DNA of 20,018 nt from Bacillota bacterium (GCA_023390635.1 JAEWCM010000153.1:1-20018), one strand, 5' to 3'. Positions 7,850 through 14,152 are shown, numbered from the stretch's first letter. Notes: generated from the letters alone by a model not told the origin. A program made the numbers and translations.

Positions 7850-7955
7850 TCCTCTTCTCATCCAGACTATACTGTCGGCTCCGGAATTACACCGGATCTG
7901 CCTCTCGGCTCGCGGGCTTTACCGCCGGTAAGGAATTTCACCTAACCACAGAGGA
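7850..7955 (-). promoter_or_regulatory. FMN riboswitch (RFN element) aptamer
   Basis: The minus strand carries the conserved RFN core in order: AGGTGAAATTCC, then GGCGGTAAAGCCCGCGAGCC, GAGAGGCAGATCCGGTG, AATTCCGGAGCCGACAGTA, and TAGTCTGGATGAGAAGAGG. The closing P1 helix is a perfect pair, TCCTCT at the 5' side (plus-strand AGAGGA, 7950-7955) with AGAGGA at the 3' side (plus-strand TCCTCT, 7850-7855). FMN binding to this class shuts off riboflavin genes, here ribD-ribE-ribBA-ribH, through the terminator at 7771-7805. A 70-codon open frame on the plus strand lies within it and is not a gene. Confidence 0.97.
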
Positions 7956-7972
7956 TTTATTTAATTAAGATT

Positions 7973-8001
7973 ATGATACGTCAAGATTGAAAATTTAGCA
8001 A
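7973..8001 (-). promoter_or_regulatory. Likely promoter of the rib operon
   Basis: On the minus strand, TTGCTA (7996-8001) and TATCAT (7973-7978) are separated by exactly 17 bases. The -10 box is 17 bases upstream of the riboswitch P1 helix, so transcription would begin just before the aptamer. The match is good but not perfect. Confidence 0.55.
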
Positions 8002-8010
8002 GGGACGACT

Positions 8011-8085
8011 GTCGCAAAATAGAACTTTAAAGACAAAGCCAAGCAATAAATGACCGGAGATGAGCGATTAACGCTAGTTTGCGAC
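8011..8085. repeat. Imperfect 12-bp inverted repeat flanking 51 bases
   Basis: GTCGCAAAATAG (8011-8022) is matched by the reverse complement of CTAGTTTGCGAC (8074-8085) at 11 of 12 positions. The enclosed part includes a small AGCG/CGCT hairpin at about 8063-8075. It sits between the rib promoter and the 3' end of the acetyltransferase gene. There is no T-run, so it is not a typical terminator. It could be a tiny relic of a mobile element. Confidence 0.5.
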
Positions 8086-8107
8086 TACCTCATTTTATGA
8101 TTCTTTT

Positions 8108-8644
8108 CTACAGTTTCTGAAGGTTGAGAAAATCCTGCTTTAAAAGTCCCATGATAATTAAATCCCTATATTCACCCATAACGTAGCAGGCTTCACGGAG
8201 CCGGCCCTCCGTCACGAAACCCAGCTTCTTGTATATTGCGATCGCCCGCTCATTTCCATCCCAGGTATCGAGCATCAAACGGTGAAGATTCCATTGTTGA
8301 AAAAGGTAAGTAATAAAGAGTTGTAAAGCGGCTGTTCCATATCCTTTATTCCAATAATTCTTTTCCCCAATGACGATAAAGAGGTCGGCAGAACGGGAGG
8401 AAACATTAAAATTTTTAAATCCAATGGTCCCAATGGGGATATCTGATTCGTTTAAAACTGTGTAACGATATTCATCGTCACTTTCAAAAAAGCGCTGCCA
8501 GATTTCATCTTTGCTGAGCATGGCAATCTGAGGCCAGGCTCCACTGGCCCAGAGGTTAATTTCCGGATCATTATACCAGCTGTAAAAGGCAGCCGCATCA
8601 TCTTCTTCCAGGGGACGAATTATTACTTTGTCTGATTTGATCAT
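8108..8644 (-). CDS. GNAT-family N-acetyltransferase (RimJ/RimL type)
   Basis: A 178-residue acetyltransferase that would transfer the acetyl group of acetyl-CoA to an amine. It begins with the RimJ/RimL-type layout IIRPLEEDDAAAFYSWYNDPE. It continues with a central strand GTIGFKNFNVSSRSADLFIVIGEKNYWNKGYGTAALQLFITYLF, where the W-N-K-G-Y-G-T-A loop is the acetyl-CoA pyrophosphate-binding motif. It ends with HRLMLDTWDGNERAIAIYKKLGFVTEGRLRE, typical of the family. Substrates of this group include ribosomal proteins, antibiotics, polyamines and other small amines, and nothing here decides between them. GGAGG lies six bases before the ATG at 8644. It is a single-gene unit with no close partner on its strand. 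Confidence 0.92.
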   Translation of the reverse strand: MIKSDKVIIRPLEEDDAAAFYSWYNDPEINLWASGAWPQIAMLSKDEIWQRFFESDDEYRYTVLNESDIPIGTIGFKNFNVSSRSADLFIVIGEKNYWNKGYGTAALQLFITYLFQQWNLHRLMLDTWDGNERAIAIYKKLGFVTEGRLREACYVMGEYRDLIIMGLLKQDFLNLQKL

Positions 8645-8672
8645 AGTTTACCTCCAGAATCGTTGAACTGGA

Positions 8673-8701
8673 TTGATACATTGAGAAAAAAATTTATACA
8701 A
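8673..8701 (-). promoter_or_regulatory. Possible promoter of the acetyltransferase gene
   Basis: On the minus strand, TTGTAT (8696-8701) and TATCAA (8673-8678) are 17 bases apart, about 30 bases before the ATG. The spacing is ideal but both boxes are weak matches. Confidence 0.3.
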
Positions 8702-8738
8702 GGATTTAGGTTTATTGCGATGGAATATGGTAAAGAAA

Positions 8739-8766
8739 TTGGTTTTATGGGTTTTTATGTTATAAT
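8739..8766 (+). promoter_or_regulatory. Extended -10 promoter in front of the HD-GYP remnant
   Basis: TGTTATAAT (8758-8766) is a perfect extended -10 box. A weak TTGGTT (8739-8744) lies 16 bases upstream. It probably drove the gene that is now decayed at 8820-9342, and may still transcribe it up to the hairpin at 9346-9376. Confidence 0.5.
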
Positions 8767-8819
8767 TTACATGGAAACCTTTGGATAATTACCTTTTTAT
8801 ATTAAGTTATATAAATTGT

Positions 8820-9342
8820 AAGGCTTGCAGAAGGGAGAAACAAGTATGGATGAAAACAAATTGTCCTGTAAAAAATTTTGTTAAGAGTCTGGCCATGGTA
8901 CCGATCAGAACACAAGAGCCTATAGGGGCAATAGGGTGTTATTGGTCTGGTAAATACCAGACTACCCCAAGTTCGCTATGCCGCGTCAGTTCATGACATT
9001 GGAAAAATCGGCATTCCCGGTGAGCTGCTGACAAAACCGACACGTCTTACGGATAATGAGTTCTATTTAATTAAAACCCATGCAGAAACGGGGTATGAGA
9101 TTTTAAAGGATATGAACTTTTTTATGCCTATCGCTGAAATCATTCTCCAACATCACGAACGAATCGACGGCAGTGGTTATCCTTTTGAAGCTATGATCTC
9201 CCATCGTCCTTACCGTCCTGCATTAGGGTTGGAAGCCACTCTGGACGAACTTATATCGCAGCGGGGCATCCGCTATGATGCCGAGGTAGTTGATGCAGTA
9301 GTAAGACTAATCAAAGATAAAGGGTATCAGATACCGGAGTGA
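8820..9342 (+). pseudogene. Decayed GAF plus HD-GYP protein gene
   Basis: The remains of a signalling protein that would have combined a GAF sensor with a cyclic-di-GMP phosphodiesterase (HD-GYP). The first frame (up to the stop at about 8994) encodes VWMKTNCPVKNFVKSLAMVP and IRTQEPIGAIGCYW, a typical GAF C-terminal strand pattern. The next frame, open only from 8935, resumes at RYAASVHDIGKIGIPGELL with the HD motif (8992-8997). It continues to LQHHERIDGSGYP (HHE at 9151). The gap between the two pieces would normally hold the GAF end and the first HD-GYP helices. A second deletion joins GSGYP directly to FEAMISHRPYRPALG at about 9183, removing some 20 residues including the VAD aspartate that binds metal. 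With a frameshift and two deletions, phosphodiesterase activity is very unlikely. The tail to 9342 is otherwise well conserved. Confidence 0.88.
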
Positions 9343-9345
9343 TCG

Positions 9346-9376
9346 AATCCCCAGTCGCCGAACGACTGGGGATTTT
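9346..9376 (+). terminator. Hairpin after the HD-GYP remnant
   Basis: A perfect 12-bp stem (AATCCCCAGTCG, 9346-9357; CGACTGGGGATT, 9363-9374) with a 5-base loop begins three bases after the remnant's stop. Only two to four T follow on the plus strand. It lies between convergent units and may also limit read-through from the decarboxylase gene on the minus strand. Confidence 0.7.
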
Positions 9377-9398
9377 GAGTGGAGCAATCCGACGTGAC

Positions 9399-11060
9399 CT
9401 ATCCGCGTTTTTGCATTTCTTCAAGTAACTGCTTTGTTTTATGGACAATTTCGGGCGCGTCCATGGGTGGAACAATCATTTCGATAAGGCAAAGCTGTAA
9501 CCGGCATTGTTCCTCTGCCAGCATGATTGCTTCATCCAGCTCTTTTTCGGTGGAAACTCTTCTGACAAATGCACTTTGGCCAAAGATTTCAGGAAGCTTT
9601 GTATAATCCCACATTGGAATGCTGTTGTAGGCAGTCTGCTGCGGCGTATTGATATATTTTTCAATTGTATATCCATTGTTGTTCAGAACAAAAATTATTG
9701 GTTTGCAGCCGTTCCCCAACAGCGAGCTCAGTTCCTGTACCGTTAACTGAAGAGCACCGTCGCCGGTGAAGACCAGTACTCTCCTGTTTGGTGCCGCAAC
9801 AGCTGCGCCAAATGCTGCGGGCGTTGCGTAGCCGATGCACCCCCAGCCACCCTGCGTAATATATGTGACGCCTTTCTTCAGCCTGATCTGCGCTAAACCA
9901 TTGGACAGAGTTCCTGCCTCCGCAATCAGGACATCGTTTTCTTGGAGCATTTGCTGGAAACGGGGATAATAATAGGCTGCGGTCAGTGGGACGGTAGTCG
10001 GGGCCGGCAAGTTATCAAACGGAAAGATAATTGCCGGCATAGGAGTATTCTTACGTTTGGACAGTTTTAATAATTCATTGAGGACGTCCTCCATAAAAAT
10101 GTGCTCAAAAACAGCTTTTCCTACTTTCACGCACCCGGGCTTAATTTCGATAACATGCAGGGGGTTAAGTTTGGCGGTAAAATAGCCGGTGTTATAATCA
10201 TTCCATACGGCACCGACCGTCAGTACACAGTCGGATGATTCAACAATTTCACGAACCATGTTACTGCCTAGTTGCCCATAATAAAATCCGATAAAATTTC
10301 CCCGGCTTTCGTCAAAAGAGCTTTTCCCCATCATCATTGTAACTGCGGGGATGTTCAGTTTTTCCGCAAGTTGTTCAACTTGTCTTTCCAACCCATACCT
10401 AATCACATAAAGGTCAGATATTATTACAGGATGCTGAGCATTCGCAATCATGGGGTGGATTATTTTAAGTGCTTCCTCCAGGGACGAAGGGTTTGTCTTT
10501 TTTTGCTCAAAAGCATAATCCCGTTTCAGTAATTTTATGGGTGCAACATCTATGGGAATAACAAGATAAACAGGTTTACTCAGCTCTCGTGCTTTTTGAA
10601 TGGCAGCAGGGATTTCGATTGCTGCATTCTCAGCTGTGACAAATGCGGTATATGATGTAATGTTTTCATATATTCTCCTAAAAACATCGAAATCCCCATC
10701 GAGCAACGTATGGTGCATCTTTTTGCGTGCTTTAATGACCATGGATTTTGGGGCTCCCACGATATGAATGACCGGCACTGATTCGCTGTAAGCACCACCG
10801 ACGGCATTGCAGGCGCTCAGTTCACCGACACCGAAGGTGGTAATCAGGGCTCCAATCCCCTTTACCCGAGCATAACCATCGGCAGCATAACCTGCATTAA
10901 GCTCATTGCAGCAGTTGACAAAATTGATTTGCTGATAATGTTCCAAAATATCCAGCAAAGAGAAGTTATAGTCTCCGGGTACTCCGAATATCTCGGTAAT
11001 ACCTTCTTTATTTAAACAGTCGAATAGAAATTGCCCTACAGTGATATTCATCTCAGTCAT
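9399..11060 (-). CDS. ThDP-dependent 2-oxo acid decarboxylase (pyruvate/indolepyruvate decarboxylase family)
   Basis: A 553-residue cytosolic enzyme that non-oxidatively decarboxylates a 2-oxo acid to an aldehyde. The PDC/IPDC set of catalytic residues is complete: the aspartate of PGDYNFSLLD (D30), the ThDP-activating glutamate of NCCNELNAGYAADG (E53), the HH pair of KKMHHTLLDGDF (H116/H117), and the ThDP/Mg motif from TGDGALQLTVQEL to NNNGYTIE. That last motif includes the glutamate matching E473 of Zymomonas PDC. These features exclude acetolactate synthase and oxalyl-CoA decarboxylase. Substrate choice (pyruvate, indolepyruvate, phenylpyruvate or branched chain) cannot be read reliably. 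The ATG at 11060 has a weak GAGAGAG site; a second ATG three codons on is possible. It has no operon partner, and a promoter 130 bases upstream gives it a long leader. Such enzymes are uncommon in Clostridia. Confidence 0.92.
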   Translation of the reverse strand: MTEMNITVGQFLFDCLNKEGITEIFGVPGDYNFSLLDILEHYQQINFVNCCNELNAGYAADGYARVKGIGALITTFGVGELSACNAVGGAYSESVPVIHIVGAPKSMVIKARKKMHHTLLDGDFDVFRRIYENITSYTAFVTAENAAIEIPAAIQKARELSKPVYLVIPIDVAPIKLLKRDYAFEQKKTNPSSLEEALKIIHPMIANAQHPVIISDLYVIRYGLERQVEQLAEKLNIPAVTMMMGKSSFDESRGNFIGFYYGQLGSNMVREIVESSDCVLTVGAVWNDYNTGYFTAKLNPLHVIEIKPGCVKVGKAVFEHIFMEDVLNELLKLSKRKNTPMPAIIFPFDNLPAPTTVPLTAAYYYPRFQQMLQENDVLIAEAGTLSNGLAQIRLKKGVTYITQGGWGCIGYATPAAFGAAVAAPNRRVLVFTGDGALQLTVQELSSLLGNGCKPIIFVLNNNGYTIEKYINTPQQTAYNSIPMWDYTKLPEIFGQSAFVRRVSTEKELDEAIMLAEEQCRLQLCLIEMIVPPMDAPEIVHKTKQLLEEMQKRG

Positions 11061-11102
11061 TTTATCAACTCTCTCTAATATATTCTTAGTTTTAGTATCC
11101 CT

Positions 11103-11162
11103 GCTCTCAAAAAAAATAATCGACTCTTTTTAAGCGGAATTTGAAAATATCAAGGAGAGAGC
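11103..11162. repeat. Inverted repeat in the decarboxylase leader
   Basis: GCTCTC (11103-11108) and GAGAGC (11157-11162) can pair across 48 bases. On the minus (leader) strand, an eight-T run (in ATTTTTTTTGAG) ends at the second arm. The pairing is short; it could be chance or part of a leader structure. Confidence 0.25.
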
Positions 11163-11191
11163 CTTATGAAGTAATATTGAAAATACAGCAT

Positions 11192-11220
11192 ATATTAAAT
11201 TAGGGTCAAATTAGGGTCAA
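11192..11220 (-). promoter_or_regulatory. Promoter of the decarboxylase gene with tandem TTGACCCTAAT repeat
   Basis: On the minus strand, TTGACC (11215-11220) and TAATAT (11192-11197) are 17 bases apart. The -35 sequence is the first of two tandem 11-base units (plus strand AAATTAGGGTC, 11197-11207 and 11208-11218). The second TTGACC could be an alternative -35 or a regulator site. The start of transcription would be about 125 bases before the ATG. Confidence 0.5.
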
Positions 11221-11224
11221 AATG

Positions 11225-11259
11225 CAAAAATAAAGGACTTTCCCAAATAGGAAAGTCCT
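11225..11259 (-). terminator. Terminator of the tRNA-Pro gene
   Basis: On the minus strand, AGGACTTTCC (11250-11259) pairs with GGAAAGTCCT (11234-11243) over 10 bp, followed by TTATTTTT (11226-11233). It begins about ten bases after the tRNA 3' end. Confidence 0.9.
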
Positions 11260-11269
11260 GAATTCATCG

Positions 11270-11346
11270 TGGTCGGGGCGACAGGATTTGAACCTGCGGC
11301 CTCTTGGTCCCGAACCAAGCACGCTACCAAACTGCGCCACGCCCCG
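11270..11346 (-). tRNA. tRNA-Pro (anticodon CGG)
   Basis: A 77-base minus-strand cloverleaf. The acceptor stem CGGGGCG/CGCCCCG is seven perfect pairs. The anticodon arm CTTGG-TTCGGGA-CCAAG puts CGG at positions 34-36, reading proline codon CCG. The T arm is GCAGG-TTCAAAT-CCTGT, and the 3' ACCA is encoded. It is expressed alone, with its own promoter and terminator. Confidence 0.97.
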
Positions 11347-11362
11347 TAATCGAACAGGTATA

Positions 11363-11391
11363 ATATTAACAAAGGGAAGTAGTTGTGTCAA
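11363..11391 (-). promoter_or_regulatory. Promoter of the tRNA-Pro gene
   Basis: On the minus strand, a perfect TTGACA (11386-11391) lies 17 bases from TAATAT (11363-11368), placing the start about 10 bases before the tRNA. Good spacing and a consensus -35 fit a strong stable-RNA promoter. Confidence 0.75.
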
Positions 11392-11410
11392 TAGTCTGTA
11401 TCTATTCTTG

Positions 11411-11439
11411 TTGCGCATAAACCAGAATTTAGCTATACT
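11411..11439 (+). promoter_or_regulatory. Promoter of degV-gluQ
   Basis: TTGCGC (11411-11416) and TATACT (11434-11439) are 17 bases apart, and the TTG start of degV follows about 40 bases later. It diverges from the tRNA-Pro promoter. Confidence 0.6.
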
Positions 11440-11481
11440 GAATTCAATTGACAAAGATCAGACAAAGGAGAGGATAGGGTT

Positions 11482-12354
11482 TTGAAAAAAACTGCCATTG
11501 TCATGGATTCTACCGGTTATCTGACCTTAGATCTAATAGATCAGTTAAATATTAAAGTTGTACCTTTAACCGTCAACTTGGGAAATGAAACTTTTCCTGA
11601 AAATCAATTATCTAATGCCGAACTGTTTACCAAGATTGAAGCCACCAATATGCTTCCCACGACTTCCCAACCTTCTGTCGGATCTTTTTTAGAGACCTAT
11701 CAAACCCTGGCAGCTTCAGGAGTAACGGAAATTGTCAGCATCCATCTTTCTCAAGCCATTAGCGGCACCTTGACCTCAGCACGTATGGCAAAGGAATTAC
11801 TTTCTGATTTAAATATTCAAATTTATGACTCAGGGGCTTCTGCTTTAGGCTTGGGGATTTTGGCCTGGTGTGCGGCTGATTGGGCCCAAGCAGGGTGTGG
11901 GGCACAGGATATTATTGATAATCTTACCTTGCTGAAGCCGCAAACTGAAATTTATTTTCTAGTTGATAATCTCGATCAGCTGCATCGGGGCGGACGAATC
12001 GGAGGGGCGGCCCATTTATTTGGTAGTCTATTAAATATTAAGCCTATTCTTTACTTTAATACCAAAGGCGAAATAGATGTCTTTGATAAAATTCGCTCAA
12101 AGAGTAAAGCATGGCAGCGGGTTTTAAGAGAATTGGACAAGGCTTTACAGACAGGACAGCATTATCGCCTTTGTTTGATGCATGTCCATTCTCCTGAAGA
12201 AGGAGAAAATTTGTTGAGTCAATTCCAGCAAGCTTATCCTGAGCATGAAATCAGGCTGTTTGAAGCCGGCCCTGTAATTGCCACCCATGTCGGCCCAGGA
12301 GCGATTGGGCTGGTTTTTGCACCATGGCCATTCCCTCAAGGAAAAAGTTGTTAA
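11482..12354 (+). CDS. DegV family fatty-acid-binding protein (FakB-like)
   Basis: A 290-residue DegV-fold protein. Family members bind a fatty acid and, in Firmicutes with FakA, present it for phosphorylation and phospholipid synthesis. The N-terminus KKTAIVMDSTGYL carries the D-S-T that contacts the carboxylate. It continues with VPLTVNLGN, then TSQPSVGSFLETYQ, HLSQAISGTLTSARMA with the conserved S-G-T, and FLVDNLDQLHRGGRIGG, the usual hallmark. The end ..THVGPGAIGLVF also matches the family. The start is a TTG at 11482, preceded by AAAGGAGAGG; no in-frame ATG gives a full-length domain. Its last codons overlap or nearly touch the next gene, which implies a joint transcript. No FakA gene is visible nearby, so the partner must be elsewhere if it is a FakB. 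Confidence 0.92.
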   Translation: MKKTAIVMDSTGYLTLDLIDQLNIKVVPLTVNLGNETFPENQLSNAELFTKIEATNMLPTTSQPSVGSFLETYQTLAASGVTEIVSIHLSQAISGTLTSARMAKELLSDLNIQIYDSGASALGLGILAWCAADWAQAGCGAQDIIDNLTLLKPQTEIYFLVDNLDQLHRGGRIGGAAHLFGSLLNIKPILYFNTKGEIDVFDKIRSKSKAWQRVLRELDKALQTGQHYRLCLMHVHSPEEGENLLSQFQQAYPEHEIRLFEAGPVIATHVGPGAIGLVFAPWPFPQGKSC

Positions 12355-12362
12355 ACTCACTT

Positions 12363-13304
12363 ATGCGCGGTCGTTTTGCACCTTCACCCACCGGGTTTAT
12401 GCATTTAGGCAATGCATGGACTGCTTTGCTGGCCTGGCTTCAGGTTCGTAGTTCCAATGGTATTATGGTGCTGAGAATAGAGGATTTGGATCAGGAACGA
12501 AGCAGAGTTGAATATATCAGACAACTGATATTTGATTTGAAATGGTTGGGATTGGATTGGGATGAGGGTCCGGACAATGGGGGAGGTTATGGCTCGTATC
12601 TTCAGTCAGATCGGCAGGTTCTTTACCGGGATATTTTTGCTGCTTTAATGAATTCTGATGCTATCTATCCTTGTTTTTGTTCTCGCCATGATCTGCACCA
12701 GGCTGCTTCCGCACCTCATGGAGCTGAGAGTTCCCTTTATCGGGGGACCTGTGCCCGCTTGACGGCTCAGGTGAGAAGAGAGAAAATACAGGCCGGAGAA
12801 CGCCATTGCTGGCGCTTTAAAATGCCTTCCGCCGCTATCAGCTTTCATGATTTAGTGTATGGATTTCAATCTTATCCTTCCGATCAGTTGGATGATTTCA
12901 TAATTTTCCGTAGTGACGGCGTGGCTGCTTATCAGCTGGCCGTTGTGGTTGATGATGCTGCTATGAAAATCACTCATATTTTGCGTGGTGCTGATCTGCT
13001 TTCATCTGCCGCTAGACAAATTGCCCTTTATGAAGCGCTGCACCTGCCTGTTCCTGAGTTTGCCCACGTCCCTTTGCTTTTAGGAGAAGATGGGCATCGT
13101 CTTTCTAAAAGGCATCGTGATATTACGATTGTCAGCTTGAGAGATAAAGGTATTAAAGCCGAGGAAATTATCGGCTGGCTGGCATTTCAGTCCAAGTTAA
13201 TTGACAGACCTTTTCAGGTAAGGCCTATTGAGCTGGTATCCGGCTTTACAATGAATAAATTACCTAAAACAAGCTTGATAACTCCTTCTGCTTTATTTTT
13301 CTAA
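12363..13304 (+). CDS. gluQ: Glutamyl-Q tRNA(Asp) synthetase (truncated GluRS paralogue)
   Basis: A 313-residue enzyme with the catalytic domain of glutamyl-tRNA synthetase but no anticodon-binding domain. The known family (GluQRS/YadB) attaches glutamate to queuosine in tRNA-Asp. Visible motifs are RGRFAPSPTGFMHLGN (the HIGH-type motif, residues 3-17), RIEDLDQERSR, a zinc site of C104, C106, Y126 and C130 (CFC...YRGTC), and DDFIIFRSDGVAAYQLAVVVDD. RGADLLSSAARQIALY and the KMSKS-type HRLSKRHRD follow. The frame is open from 12324, inside degV, but homologues start close to MRGRF. The ATG at 12363 is 8 bases after the degV stop. A TTG at 12348 has AAGGA five bases before it and overlaps degV, so it is a real alternative. 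Co-expression with degV is likely. Confidence 0.93.
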   Translation: MRGRFAPSPTGFMHLGNAWTALLAWLQVRSSNGIMVLRIEDLDQERSRVEYIRQLIFDLKWLGLDWDEGPDNGGGYGSYLQSDRQVLYRDIFAALMNSDAIYPCFCSRHDLHQAASAPHGAESSLYRGTCARLTAQVRREKIQAGERHCWRFKMPSAAISFHDLVYGFQSYPSDQLDDFIIFRSDGVAAYQLAVVVDDAAMKITHILRGADLLSSAARQIALYEALHLPVPEFAHVPLLLGEDGHRLSKRHRDITIVSLRDKGIKAEEIIGWLAFQSKLIDRPFQVRPIELVSGFTMNKLPKTSLITPSALFF

Positions 13305-13333
13305 CTACTTATGTCTAATCCTGCAGAAGGAGT
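13281..13333. repeat. Perfect 11-bp inverted repeat around the gluQ stop
   Basis: ACTCCTTCTGC (13281-13291) is the exact reverse complement of GCAGAAGGAGT (13323-13333), with 31 bases between. The left arm is inside gluQ and the right arm is in the gap before cooC. No T-run follows (ATAATAATAC), so termination is doubtful. Confidence 0.6.
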
Positions 13334-13390
13334 ATAATAATACTAGCATTATGATAAATTATCGTCGTATTATGTAAGGAGGAAGATAGA

Positions 13391-14152
13391 ATGCCCAGAT
13401 ATATTGCTGTAGCTGGCAAGGGAGGAGTAGGAAAAACCACTTTTACTGCTTTACTATTAAGAGAATTGGTCAGGCAGAAACCTGATTTATCTATTTTGGC
13501 AGTGGATGCCGACCCTAACGCAAATTTGAGCGAAGCATTAGGTATGCCGGCTGATTCTGCAATATCCGATATTTTGGATGAAACTAAAAAAACTTTGGAA
13601 ATTCCCGAAGGTATGCCTAAAGAACTTTATGTGCAGAGCAAAATTCAAGAAATGCTGGTAGAATCAGATGCCATCGATTTGTTGGTAATGGGAGGGCCTC
13701 AGGGTCCTGGCTGCTACTGTTATGCCAATAATCTGCTGCGCAATTATTTGGAATCTCTGGCAAGCGGTTATGATTTCGTGACAGTTGATACCGAGGCAGG
13801 GTTGGAACATATCAGCAGGGGAACCATACCACAAGTTGATGTGATGTTCGTGGTCAGTGATTCATCTGCCCGTGCTATCCGTTCGGCAGGCAGGGTCTAC
13901 GAACTTATCAAAGGTCTCCAGTCTCCGATTAAAGAGGTGTACCTGATTGTAACTAAAACAGCACCCGGCACACTCGAATCCCTTGATTCAGAAATTAAAG
14001 CTACCGGTCTCCAGGTGATTGGTGAGATTCCTCTGGATCCGGAAGTGAGCCGGAAGGATTTGGCCGGTGATCCTTTATATGGACTGGATGACGCTTCCTC
14101 CGCCGTGAAGGCAGTCCATGAAATTGTTAAAGCGGCAAGGGTTTTGGATTGA
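13391..14152 (+). CDS. cooC: CooC-type nickel-insertion ATPase for CO dehydrogenase
   Basis: A 253-residue MinD/SIMIBI-class ATPase. CooC proteins dimerise with ATP and deliver nickel to the active site of carbon monoxide dehydrogenase (or acetyl-CoA synthase for the AcsF branch). It has the deviant Walker A GKGGVGKTT (9-17), the D39-A-D41 aspartates of the switch region in VDADPNANLSEALG, the VDTEAGLEH loop of the Walker B region, and the CxC metal site C108-Y-C110 in GPGCYCYANN, the diagnostic feature of CooC. AAGGAGGAAGATAGA precedes the ATG at 13391. CODH or ACS genes are not in this window, so this is an isolated copy, or an edge of a locus with unrelated neighbours. Whether it acts on CODH or ACS cannot be told from the sequence. 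Confidence 0.9.
   Translation: MPRYIAVAGKGGVGKTTFTALLLRELVRQKPDLSILAVDADPNANLSEALGMPADSAISDILDETKKTLEIPEGMPKELYVQSKIQEMLVESDAIDLLVMGGPQGPGCYCYANNLLRNYLESLASGYDFVTVDTEAGLEHISRGTIPQVDVMFVVSDSSARAIRSAGRVYELIKGLQSPIKEVYLIVTKTAPGTLESLDSEIKATGLQVIGEIPLDPEVSRKDLAGDPLYGLDDASSAVKAVHEIVKAARVLD

Noticed and set aside
7756..7968. Plus-strand open frame of 70 codons beside ribD
   Set aside because: It is entirely the complement of the FMN riboswitch and its terminator; it has no ribosome binding site of note and no family resemblance.
9507..9746. Plus-strand frames inside the decarboxylase gene
   Set aside because: They are opposite-strand shadows of a fully conserved ThDP enzyme.
11225..11259. Inverted repeat as an attachment site at the tRNA end
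   Set aside because: The stem, loop and T-run are exactly those of the tRNA terminator.
11206..11454. Open frames across the tRNA-Pro gene on both strands
   Set aside because: The sequence is a clear tRNA with its own promoter and terminator; the frames have no ribosome binding sites or known domains.
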